Shown here: positions 8,272-17,040 of the stretch, piece by piece | How positions within the stretch are numbered: the stretch's first letter is position 1 | Layout: every line of letters begins with the position of its first letter | Origin: CAZKUB01 sp964592335 | GTDB taxonomy: Archaea; Thermoplasmatota; E2; DHVEG-1 | Direction: 5' to 3' | Assembly: GCA_964592335.1 (NCBI GenBank) | Contig: CAZQEU010000001.1 | Coordinates: 1 to 63,166, forward strand | DNA length: 63,166 bases | Program-made: the position numbers and the translations under genes | The notes under the pieces: generated by a model | Seen by the model: the letters and a program-made list of their open reading frames with translations, nothing else | What the model was told of the DNA's origin: nothing | Databases searched by the model: none

Positions 8272-11172
8272 TCATCCAGATAACAAAGCAATCAAGGGTT
8301 GGAGAATAGGCTCAAGAACCGGGAATAAGTCAATTAGTTTTTGAAGTAACAATATAAGTAAAGTTGGCGTTTCATCGTCATCATCCTCCCAATTAGTTAT
8401 TACAACCCATGTATCCATCCTCCAGCTCTGTCCTGATTCATCATATGCTGTTGCTTGAATCATCTTGGATACAGTACTATCTTTTAGAATATCTCCTTTC
8501 GTATACAACCCAGCAATTTCTTGTTGAACATCACAAAACCATTCATATGGCGGGGTATCATCTATATAAGGCAGCCCATCTATTTCGCCAAATGGCTCTA
8601 TGTCAAACTCTACTCTTACAACACCTACATTATCTGATGCAGTGGCATATACCCAAAAAGGAGCCTCGACCTGTGCTTCATCTGCCGGGGATGTAATTTC
8701 TAAATAGGGTTTATCTGCATCGATTTTAATCTCGATGGTATTGCTATTTTCTGTTTTATCTTCAACGTTTCCCTTATTGTCAACTGACCAAAAATTTATG
8801 CTCCATTGACCTTGCCAATCATCATATTGTGTAACCTCAAGAATAATTCCAGATACATCGTTATATACTTGGTTTGATCCTCCATTTATTGTATAATATG
8901 TTTTATCTATGCCGCTACCTGTCAAAGGAGGGTTATCCTCAGCGTTGAGTTTAACTGTTACAGATTCAGAGGTATACCATTCATAAAGACCCTCAGTTCC
9001 AATAATATCTCCAATAGAAGTTGATGGGGGATCATCATCGGTTCCAATAAATCTTACTTTCCAATAATCAAGAACAGGTGTTGTTGAAGGATTATCTCGG
9101 TTAAAAGTGGCCTTCAACCTTATTTGTTTAGTTGTTATATCCTGAATAGGGGCATCAGAGGAGATATCTGATTTTAAAATAGTATTTGGGTTATTTGCAT
9201 CTAAAATATCAAATCGGATGCTACCGGTGGTCACTACAGCTGAGAAATCAACCCAGTTCTCCCAGTTCTCAGGATCAATTGGATCTGAAGTAATATATGC
9301 ATTTAAAACAAGACTTTTTTCTTCTCCATAAATAATGTTTACATTACTAGAGCCAGGTGTTTTAAAGGACCATTGATTAGCATAAATATCAGGGAAATCT
9401 AGATCATCATATGGATTCATGTATTCAATTCTTAAGTCTTCCCATGCAACAAATAATTTTTCCCCATCAGATCCTAATGTACACCAATCCGCTGGACTTG
9501 ATTCAGTATCGGAGAGTTGCTTTTCATAAACAAGAATCTCTCCCTCTGAAGATACAAGACTGCCCCATATCTCACCGCTACCATCATAAGATATAAAAAA
9601 AGAGGATGAAAGATAAGGAACCACTTTTGCTCTTTTAAAATTACCTTCAGCTACTTTAAAAGCAGATACAGCAGTACCGCCATTTTGATCTATAATGGTT
9701 GCCCAAATATTACCATATGTAGAACCACTACTGATATCATCATTTTGCCATACAACAATGAATTTCTCAGCTGTTGCCGAAAACGTAGTACTTGGATAGT
9801 TATAATCAGTATTTGTCGTACCCTGATCAGATATAAGACGGGGCGATCCTAGCGGGTTTCCATTTGTATCAAAAAGCTGACCCCAAATATCAAAAGGCCC
9901 GTTTGCTGCATTTAAGCCTTCCTCCCATACAACATAGAAATGGTTATTGACATCATCAAAAGCAATCCATGGCTGACATTGACTATGCGGCCGACTTGAA
10001 ATAACTTTTTCACTTCCAACAGGCGTTCCATCGATATCATATAACTGACCATATATGTTGTAATTACCTGTTCCTTCACGACCATCTTCCCAGACAACAA
10101 AAAAACGTTTGTTCTTTGAATCAAAAGCAACCCTAGGATCAGATTGAATACCTGATGCATCGCAAATCGTAAAACGTGTTATATCGCCAATTCCTGTTGT
10201 GGATCTTGGAACTATGGCACCATGGATTTGTGTTGTTAATCTATCATTTGGTGTTTCAAAGTATTCATACGCAACAAAGAAATTATAATTATTTCCATCT
10301 CTACCATAAGCAACAGATGGATCTTCACATCTAAAGGTCTCAAAATTATTTGAATCCCAAGGTGTTATATCAAACCTATTACCAATACGCTGACCTTCTT
10401 CATCATAAAAACAACCTCTGATTTGTATTTGATAAATCAGACCCAATGGCACATATCTTGGTGTTCCCTCCATCCAGCTGACAAGATAACGATCTTCACC
10501 AAAATCAACATCTGGAGTCCATGCGCCTTCTTTTGCCATATGAAGAGTTACTTTATGATCATGGGCATATTCTTTCTGCCAACTGTTTTCATTGAATACA
10601 GACCAGTAACTACTTTGATCCCCTGCAGAAGGATTTCCATAAAATAGATATATCTCATTTTCACCACTCGGAAACAATGGAATTTTAAGCCATACTATTG
10701 CATAGAGATTATTAGGATCAGGATTTTTTTCTTCTATCCAATAACTAAGCCAATAATCTTCGTCATTAAACTTAAAACGAAGATCACCGTAATCAGAGCG
10801 CATATCTGTATCATAGTCAATAGTTAGTTTGATTATGCAATCATTAATTGTTTCCTGACTTGTTACTTCAATTATCTTCATCCTTGTCCAATCAGGATCC
10901 TTCCACTGAGGGTAAGTATCTACAATCTCAACAGTTCCTTGGTTAGGATCTAAATAATATTTATCTGACAAGCTATTATCTATTTTCTGAGCGTTGAAAA
11001 AATCATCTTCCCATTTATAGTATTCGCTATTTGAGGTCATAAGCAAAGTTTCATTTTTTTCATCAAGATCAATACTTGTTTTTATAACAGCTTCAGCTAC
11101 TGATGATATTAAAAACAAAAAAACAACTAAAGCAGCGGCTATTCTAAACAAATTTTTATTTTTTTTATGCAT
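8272..11172 (-). CDS. Large secreted protein: DUF2341, propeller-like repeats, Ig-like domains, shared tail
   Basis: A 966-aa exported protein. A signal peptide covers about residues 1-29 (cut near S-V-A-E-A). Residues about 85-205 match DUF2341, a lectin-like jelly-roll module ending in Y-G-N-P-S-A-G-D-Q-S. About 205-600 hold repeats built on F-x-V-V-W-E-D-G and I-Y/W-G-Q-L-F/Y-D-x-x-G, each near 60 residues, likely a beta-propeller. Two Ig/OmpL47-like domains follow (about 700-920). The C-terminus L-L-L-Q-K-L-I-D-L-F-P-V-L-E-P-I-L-Q-P matches the tail of the downstream C1A peptidase. No catalytic motif is seen, so binding or scaffolding is the likelier role. GGAGGG lies about 8 bases before the ATG. 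It sits 18 bp after the next secreted gene, so the two are probably co-transcribed. Confidence 0.8.
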   Translation of the reverse strand: MHKKNKNLFRIAAALVVFLFLISSVAEAVIKTSIDLDEKNETLLMTSNSEYYKWEDDFFNAQKIDNSLSDKYYLDPNQGTVEIVDTYPQWKDPDWTRMKIIEVTSQETINDCIIKLTIDYDTDMRSDYGDLRFKFNDEDYWLSYWIEEKNPDPNNLYAIVWLKIPLFPSGENEIYLFYGNPSAGDQSSYWSVFNENSWQKEYAHDHKVTLHMAKEGAWTPDVDFGEDRYLVSWMEGTPRYVPLGLIYQIQIRGCFYDEEGQRIGNRFDITPWDSNNFETFRCEDPSVAYGRDGNNYNFFVAYEYFETPNDRLTTQIHGAIVPRSTTGIGDITRFTICDASGIQSDPRVAFDSKNKRFFVVWEDGREGTGNYNIYGQLYDIDGTPVGSEKVISSRPHSQCQPWIAFDDVNNHFYVVWEEGLNAANGPFDIWGQLFDTNGNPLGSPRLISDQGTTNTDYNYPSTTFSATAEKFIVVWQNDDISSGSTYGNIWATIIDQNGGTAVSAFKVAEGNFKRAKVVPYLSSSFFISYDGSGEIWGSLVSSEGEILVYEKQLSDTESSPADWCTLGSDGEKLFVAWEDLRIEYMNPYDDLDFPDIYANQWSFKTPGSSNVNIIYGEEKSLVLNAYITSDPIDPENWENWVDFSAVVTTGSIRFDILDANNPNTILKSDISSDAPIQDITTKQIRLKATFNRDNPSTTPVLDYWKVRFIGTDDDPPSTSIGDIIGTEGLYEWYTSESVTVKLNAEDNPPLTGSGIDKTYYTINGGSNQVYNDVSGIILEVTQYDDWQGQWSINFWSVDNKGNVEDKTENSNTIEIKIDADKPYLEITSPADEAQVEAPFWVYATASDNVGVVRVEFDIEPFGEIDGLPYIDDTPPYEWFCDVQQEIAGLYTKGDILKDSTVSKMIQATAYDESGQSWRMDTWVVITNWEDDDDETPTLLILLLQKLIDLFPVLEPILQPLIALLSG

Positions 11173-11190
11173 TATATATTCCCTCCAAAT

Positions 11191-13743
11191 TTATCTTTCA
11201 ATTTCATGCCATTCTGTATTTCCTTGTAAATCAGTCCAAAGAAGATAACCTTCAAAATCATCCATGTTAAACTCATAGTCAAGCCAGTAATACAAAAACG
11301 GGAATGTATTTATCAACCACCATTCTAGGTTCAAATAAAACCCAAAATTTTCAAGATAGATATCCACACCGTATTTATCATCATATGTAAAATAGAGATC
11401 AAATTCTTCTAAGTTTTCCTCATCTGTGTCATGGTTAATCCTAAAGAATCCAGGATTACCTGCTTCTCCTCTATCAAAATCCCAGTCCATATCAAAAGTT
11501 AGATAATCTGAAAGTGTGATATGTCCATCTAAATCAAATACTTCATTGTCTTGAGCAAATTGTGAAAAATCCAATGTTAAAGCGTTACCTTGAGCAACAC
11601 CTATCTCAAAATTACCACTTTGCCCTAGCTGCCAGTTCAAATCCAGTGAACCTGATTTACCTTGATAGTTCAAATCAAGATGTAGGTTTTTAAGTGTATC
11701 AATGAGGCCTTTGAATCCTAGATTGTTGACTTTTAACTGACTTGTGGAGGTATCAAGATTCCAATCTGCTCTAAAACCTTCTGCAGATACCTCCTCAATA
11801 TCAAGGTCTATCGAGTCCCCAGTCTCAGTATTTTCAACATACAATGTGTTACCAAACATCTTACTTGTTGTATCAAGTGCCAGATAACCATTATTGTCTA
11901 AATCAAAACTAGTATCAATTGTTCCATCACGAATCTCAAGAGTATCATCTAAAACAAAACTACCATAATCAGGATGATCAAATTCCAAATGAACATGTAC
12001 AGGGTCAACATTATGTCCCGTTGAAGACCTTGTAGCTCTTGCAAATCCTGATAGTCTATTCCAATATAGTTTTCCTTCAGCAGATGCATATGACGGAATA
12101 TCTGTCATCTCAACAAGCGGTGTTTCAACTGAAGGGAGAAAAACCTCGATTTCATCTATATTTCTACTACAACTATGCCCTAGCTTTCCATATACATAGT
12201 TGCTATCAGACATAATATTATCTAAATCAACATTTGTCTGGATTTCTGCGTTAACATAAGTACTTCGCGGTATCCCCTCAGGAATATTTAAAAGAACAAG
12301 TTCTTCATCTCCTGCATAGGTTTTTGGATAAAAAACTGTAATCTTTTCGATACTTGAGCTCATGTCAAGATCAATTCCACCACTAACATCTAAATCAACT
12401 CTTTTGTTTTCCAGAGATATACTACCATCGATATCCCAAGAAAGATCAGCGCTTGTTGGAAGGCTATCAACCTTTATTTTTTGATTAAAAGATGGAGAGT
12501 TAACTAAAAGATCGACATCAAACTTGTCACTTGCTTTATAATGAAAATTACCCCCCAAGGGTTCATTATCACCGATTAAATCTAGATCAAAAGACATCCA
12601 TGAATCAGATTTTGCTAGATTATCATCTATTTTATCAAAAACTAATGTCAAATCAATATCTTCTCCCAAGCCATCTAAAAGATTTGATGAATAAGAAATT
12701 GCCACTTCATCATTTTTTTGACTGCCAGTATCATAATGATAATATACATATCCTCCAAGCGGTATGAATTTTGTTTTTAGATAAACAGCTGGGTCAAAAC
12801 CAATTGAAAAATCAATATCATAAGATGGATTTGCCTGACCTTCTAAAAAGGCTCTAAAACCATAAATCATTTCAATAGGGTCCTGATTTGAAGAGTCAGG
12901 ATTAGTTATTTGTTGAAACATAGTCGGACTGAAAATATTTTGTCGGGCAAAAGCAAATCTCTTATCTGTATAAAGAGGTATCTTAGCTCCTTGAGGTGAT
13001 CGGTATCCATTTCCAACTGATATACAATCATTATCAGCAGCAGTTGGCTCTACAGGTTCGTCACTTGATCCAACAATATTATTTATTAAATTTTGTAAAA
13101 TATTGATTAAAGGACTATTTGGCAAAATATTTGATATATGTGAGATAAGATTATTTAACAGATTTACAATAAGACTTTGAGAATTGCTTTGTCCACTGCT
13201 ACCTGCTTTTTTTATTAAACCAAAATTTACATGTATTGTTGATCTTACCTCAAGTTCTCCATTTGAATCCTCAATATAACTTCCATTTTGTAGTTGCCTG
13301 GCTTGAACACGTGTTTCAAGGGATTTTACTTCATTTCCATCTGGATTCATTATGGTTGCCCAGTAAAAACCAGCTGTAACTTCTAAGTCATCTTCTGGGT
13401 CGCTATCAATATCAAAATATATTTTTTCTCCATACTCCGGATGCTTTAAGAATCTATCCTTAAAATCTGTGGTATCAACTGGAACTTGTTTTTGGAAGAG
13501 TACTCCGTTGTATTCGACTTCAATTACCCACTCTAAAAAATTTCCTGATACCTGAGCAAAATTAGGAGAGTAAGTAAAATAAGAATTTTCATCATTTGAA
13601 TTTGACAAAACTTGGTTTTTATTTAACTCTAAATTTTTTGGGTTAACATCAGCAGCAGCTGCAAAAGAAAAGCCGGCAATATTTATCATGCTAAATAACA
13701 AGCTTATACTAACTAAAAATACTATTTTTTGCTTTACCCCCAC
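11191..13743 (-). CDS. Secreted beta-rich protein of unknown family
   Basis: An 850-aa exported protein that I do not recognise. The start is set at GTG 13743 because a full GAGGTGAT ribosome site lies 4 bases upstream; the ATG at 13770 would put that site inside the gene. Residues about 1-31 are a signal peptide ending near F-A-A-A-A-D. A compact domain follows (about 35-180). At about 189-225 is a hydrophobic leucine/isoleucine/asparagine segment (L-L-N-N-L-I-S ... I-L-Q-N-L-I-N-N) resembling the C-terminal tails of the two downstream proteins. The remaining 600 residues alternate S/D/L/F strands (repeated D-L-D-L, D-F-D-x-D) typical of an extended beta structure. No cysteine cluster or catalytic motif is evident. 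First gene of a likely operon with the DUF2341 protein. Confidence 0.75.
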   Translation of the reverse strand: MGVKQKIVFLVSISLLFSMINIAGFSFAAAADVNPKNLELNKNQVLSNSNDENSYFTYSPNFAQVSGNFLEWVIEVEYNGVLFQKQVPVDTTDFKDRFLKHPEYGEKIYFDIDSDPEDDLEVTAGFYWATIMNPDGNEVKSLETRVQARQLQNGSYIEDSNGELEVRSTIHVNFGLIKKAGSSGQSNSQSLIVNLLNNLISHISNILPNSPLINILQNLINNIVGSSDEPVEPTAADNDCISVGNGYRSPQGAKIPLYTDKRFAFARQNIFSPTMFQQITNPDSSNQDPIEMIYGFRAFLEGQANPSYDIDFSIGFDPAVYLKTKFIPLGGYVYYHYDTGSQKNDEVAISYSSNLLDGLGEDIDLTLVFDKIDDNLAKSDSWMSFDLDLIGDNEPLGGNFHYKASDKFDVDLLVNSPSFNQKIKVDSLPTSADLSWDIDGSISLENKRVDLDVSGGIDLDMSSSIEKITVFYPKTYAGDEELVLLNIPEGIPRSTYVNAEIQTNVDLDNIMSDSNYVYGKLGHSCSRNIDEIEVFLPSVETPLVEMTDIPSYASAEGKLYWNRLSGFARATRSSTGHNVDPVHVHLEFDHPDYGSFVLDDTLEIRDGTIDTSFDLDNNGYLALDTTSKMFGNTLYVENTETGDSIDLDIEEVSAEGFRADWNLDTSTSQLKVNNLGFKGLIDTLKNLHLDLNYQGKSGSLDLNWQLGQSGNFEIGVAQGNALTLDFSQFAQDNEVFDLDGHITLSDYLTFDMDWDFDRGEAGNPGFFRINHDTDEENLEEFDLYFTYDDKYGVDIYLENFGFYLNLEWWLINTFPFLYYWLDYEFNMDDFEGYLLWTDLQGNTEWHEIER

Positions 13744-13893
13744 ATTTATCACCTCTTTTAAATGTTCCAATATTATTTGTTGTTTCTACTATTTAAACTA
13801 TAGCTTGGATTTCTCGGCAAATGACGAATATAAAAAAATAAATTACGGCTTTCAACTGGTTTTTAGGTTTAAGTTGGATAATTGTAAATTAAG

Positions 13894-16863
13894 TTAGAGA
13901 GGAACAAAAATTACCTTTTTCAGACTAACACTTGATATCATAGTATCTCCTTTGTATGCTTTAACAGTAATTTTATATTTTCCAAAAGCTAAATCTAAGT
14001 CGGTTTTAAAACCATTAAATGATGTGTTATCCCAATTTTCAATTTTATCCCCCGTTCTATGTTTAGTTGCAATGAATTTTACTTTTTCAATATCTTCTGA
14101 TACTTCTGTGCTTATATGAAGAGAAGAATTAAAGACAATAACTCTGTCTAAAAACGATAAAATTTTTGAATTATATACAAAGCCTTTATACTGAAAAGTT
14201 CCAATGTCAGGATAGCTGATTGATAAAATATCAGAATCAGATTTTGTCCAGAACTCCCATACCGGCCCCTCAGTGGTTCCGTCATCATCTTTGGCAATTA
14301 CTTTCCAATAATAATGAGTGTTAGACTTCAAAGACTCAATATTATAGTAGTCATTTGTTATCCCTGAAGCAATTTTTTGTGTTGGACTTGCATCGTTTGC
14401 TTCTAATATCAGGTCATAATAAGTCATATCTAAATTATTAGATTCCCAAGAAAACACAAAAGACAAATCCAAGTTTTTTGAACCGGTTTGAGGATATGGG
14501 TTAATCGGTATCTCAGGTGGTTCATCATCTCCATAAACATTTATTAAAACGCTTTCTGCATCTGATACAAAAACATCATGAATGCTTATCTCAACAGGTC
14601 CTCCTCTCTGTGACTGGATTCTTTCGATTTCTTCATCATCGAGATTACTTGTTACTCGATCTATCATCCCTTGAGCCTTAAAAATATTTTTAACATTTCC
14701 AGGGCTTAGCGCTTTTGCTTCATAGCGAATTATGATCTTTTCACCAGGGAATATTGGCTCTCTAAAATAATAAAAAAATATCGTGTCTACTAAATCTATT
14801 TCATAGTTGACATTTGAAGCTATTGAAAAACTACCATCAACATATTCTAAGTTATTTGGTAAAATATCTCCAGCTCTTATGTAGAATATCCTACTTGCTG
14901 AATTTGGATTAGCTATCTCACATCTAAACTTTAGAACTTGGCCACAATATGCATCAATATTATCCACCCATTTATTTGTATTTGAGTCGAATATTTTTTT
15001 GTCTACCTGTATAGCTACTTCACTTTCTTCACCAACAATATTTACATAGACATTGTAGACAATATCTTGAAAAGACGATGAAGAAATATAGATTGATGCA
15101 GAATGTGGACCGGGACTTAATGTATTTGTATCGATTGTTACGCTTATCTCAGTTGATTGACCTGATTCGATTTTACCGATTGCAGGGGCTATTGATGTTA
15201 TCCAATTTGAGTTTTCACTTAATTCATATTCAAGATTTCCTCCACCAGTATTTTGTATTTCAAAAGTTTTTGTCATGGTTTCACCGGTTTGCATATTTCC
15301 AAAAACAAGTGATTCAGGAGTGATCTCAAGTTGTGGTTGGTTTGGGTCAAATATATCAAATTCTAAGGTGAAATAATCCGTCCGGTCATTTGAGTCAATC
15401 TCAACATCACAAGAATGATGAGTACCAGCAATTAGATCGGTTGTATCAACACCTATATTTATTGTCTCATATTGTTCAGGCCCTAATAATCCTATATCAG
15501 GATCAACATAAGTAATCCATGGACAATCCCAGTTTAAAGAAAAGCTTAGTTGCTCAGTACCATAGTTATGTATCTGAAAAGAGGTTTCATAAATCATTCC
15601 TTCATCTAAATCTCCAAAATCATAGTTTTCTGGGTTAAAATACAAAATAGGTTGATCACCTACTATCTCTAAATTTATTGAAAACACTGCATCTCCCGCA
15701 TTTGAACTTATTAAAATATCACAATAATACACATTACCAGTATTCAACAAAGAAGTATCAACCGTAACACCAATTGTATCAATCTCCCCACTCGAACTAC
15801 CACCAACCGAATCCAACGTAACCCAATCACAAGACTCAAACAAACTATAAGTCAAAACACCCGAGCCAGCATTCCAAATATCAAAAGACGTTGTCCGAAA
15901 ACTGCCTTTTACCACTTCACCAAAATCATAAGATGTTGGATCAAACATAAGTATTGGCCCCTCTAAACCATCAGACACATAAACATGAACAGTAAAAACT
16001 GCATTACCCACATCTGTTATAATTTCAATATCACAATAATGATCCTGATCATCTGTCAACAAAGAAGTATCAACCGTAACACCAATTGTATCAATCTCCC
16101 CACTCGAACTACCACCAACCGAATCCAACGTAACCCAATCACAAGACTCAAACAAACTATAAGTCAAAACACCCGAGCCAGCATTCCAAATATCAAAAGA
16201 CGTTGTTTTTGATTCACCTTTTACCACATTTCCAAAATCCCAAGATTGAGGATTATAAGAAAGAACAGGTTCATCTTCATCCTCTGAACTTACAAAGATA
16301 AATTGCTCTTCAATATAATCACTTGCTGGAGGCAATACTCTTCCAGCACCTGCGGCTGCTGAAACAGAGCCTGATGCAGATCTTACTATTTCTGCTCTAA
16401 AGGTCATTGTCTCCGACCAAGAAGAATACAGACCCGCCCATATCCAATTGACAAGTGTATTATCTGCTTCAAAATATACTAGTTTAATATCATCATTTGT
16501 TTTTGGTGATTGGCTACCTTCAATAAAATCAAACATCGGATCTTCATCAGGAGATGGTAAACCAAAGCCTGCTGTAAGATAACCATTACTCTTGAATTCA
16601 ATTTCAATTTTAAATTCAATAATCGATCCAACTTCTGCATAAAGAGGTGTATCTTGCCAAGATCCATCAGGGTAATCTCTTATCTTAAAATCAAATGACT
16701 CTATAATTTCATGATCATCATTTATCTGCAGTAGATTATTATTTTCAAAAAGACTACCTGCTTCTGCATTATGTCCTGTATTGATACTAAAAGATATTGG
16801 AAAAAAGAGAAAAAAAACAATTGAACTAACCAAAAATTTTTTCAGATTATTTCTATAATCCAT
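13894..16863 (-). CDS. Secreted multidomain protein: four ASH/BACON-like repeats, DUF11-like, FN3
   Basis: A 989-aa exported protein with an N-terminal signal peptide (about 1-28) and a strong GGGGGTGA ribosome site. An N-terminal beta domain (about 50-190) is followed by four repeats of about 104 residues (about 195-615). Each starts with a P-x-S/N-x-D-F-G-x-V/L motif and contains S/T-F-x-I-x-N-x-G, the pattern of HYDIN/ASH or BACON Ig-like domains. A DUF11-like domain (about 620-745, V-D-K-K-I-F-D-S-N-T-N-K-W-V-D-N) and a fibronectin type III domain (about 775-870) follow. Repeats 1 and 2 share an identical 151-bp DNA block, a sign of recent duplication or conversion. The 150-bp gap to the next gene suggests a separate promoter. 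Likely adhesive or structural; no enzyme motif. Confidence 0.8.
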   Translation of the reverse strand: MDYRNNLKKFLVSSIVFFLFFPISFSINTGHNAEAGSLFENNNLLQINDDHEIIESFDFKIRDYPDGSWQDTPLYAEVGSIIEFKIEIEFKSNGYLTAGFGLPSPDEDPMFDFIEGSQSPKTNDDIKLVYFEADNTLVNWIWAGLYSSWSETMTFRAEIVRSASGSVSAAAGAGRVLPPASDYIEEQFIFVSSEDEDEPVLSYNPQSWDFGNVVKGESKTTSFDIWNAGSGVLTYSLFESCDWVTLDSVGGSSSGEIDTIGVTVDTSLLTDDQDHYCDIEIITDVGNAVFTVHVYVSDGLEGPILMFDPTSYDFGEVVKGSFRTTSFDIWNAGSGVLTYSLFESCDWVTLDSVGGSSSGEIDTIGVTVDTSLLNTGNVYYCDILISSNAGDAVFSINLEIVGDQPILYFNPENYDFGDLDEGMIYETSFQIHNYGTEQLSFSLNWDCPWITYVDPDIGLLGPEQYETINIGVDTTDLIAGTHHSCDVEIDSNDRTDYFTLEFDIFDPNQPQLEITPESLVFGNMQTGETMTKTFEIQNTGGGNLEYELSENSNWITSIAPAIGKIESGQSTEISVTIDTNTLSPGPHSASIYISSSSFQDIVYNVYVNIVGEESEVAIQVDKKIFDSNTNKWVDNIDAYCGQVLKFRCEIANPNSASRIFYIRAGDILPNNLEYVDGSFSIASNVNYEIDLVDTIFFYYFREPIFPGEKIIIRYEAKALSPGNVKNIFKAQGMIDRVTSNLDDEEIERIQSQRGGPVEISIHDVFVSDAESVLINVYGDDEPPEIPINPYPQTGSKNLDLSFVFSWESNNLDMTYYDLILEANDASPTQKIASGITNDYYNIESLKSNTHYYWKVIAKDDDGTTEGPVWEFWTKSDSDILSISYPDIGTFQYKGFVYNSKILSFLDRVIVFNSSLHISTEVSEDIEKVKFIATKHRTGDKIENWDNTSFNGFKTDLDLAFGKYKITVKAYKGDTMISSVSLKKVIFVPL
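15744..15894. repeat. 151-bp exact repeat, copy A
   Basis: This block is identical base for base to 16056-16206, at an offset of 312 bp (104 codons). Identity stops sharply at both ends. It encodes residues about 324-373 of the secreted repeat protein. Confidence 0.95.
16056..16206. repeat. 151-bp exact repeat, copy B
   Basis: Identical to 15744-15894. It encodes residues about 220-269 of the same protein. Within the block the coding strand favours TTG, GTT and TCG codons, unlike its flanks. Confidence 0.95.
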
Positions 16864-17040
16864 CTTATTTCACCCCCAAAAATTACTCCATTTTATATTG
16901 AGACCACTACTATATAAACATTCCTATTAAAATTTGTTGCGCCTAAAAATAACAAAAAGATAAATTTAGAATAATATATTTATAAGATTCGAAAATTAGA
17001 TTAATATTATAGCATATCACATTTCTCAGGATGCAAAATT

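Noticed and set aside
15744..16206. Exact repeats as an insertion element
   Set aside because: Both copies are in frame within one gene, have no terminal inverted repeats or transposase, and match the protein's own domain period.
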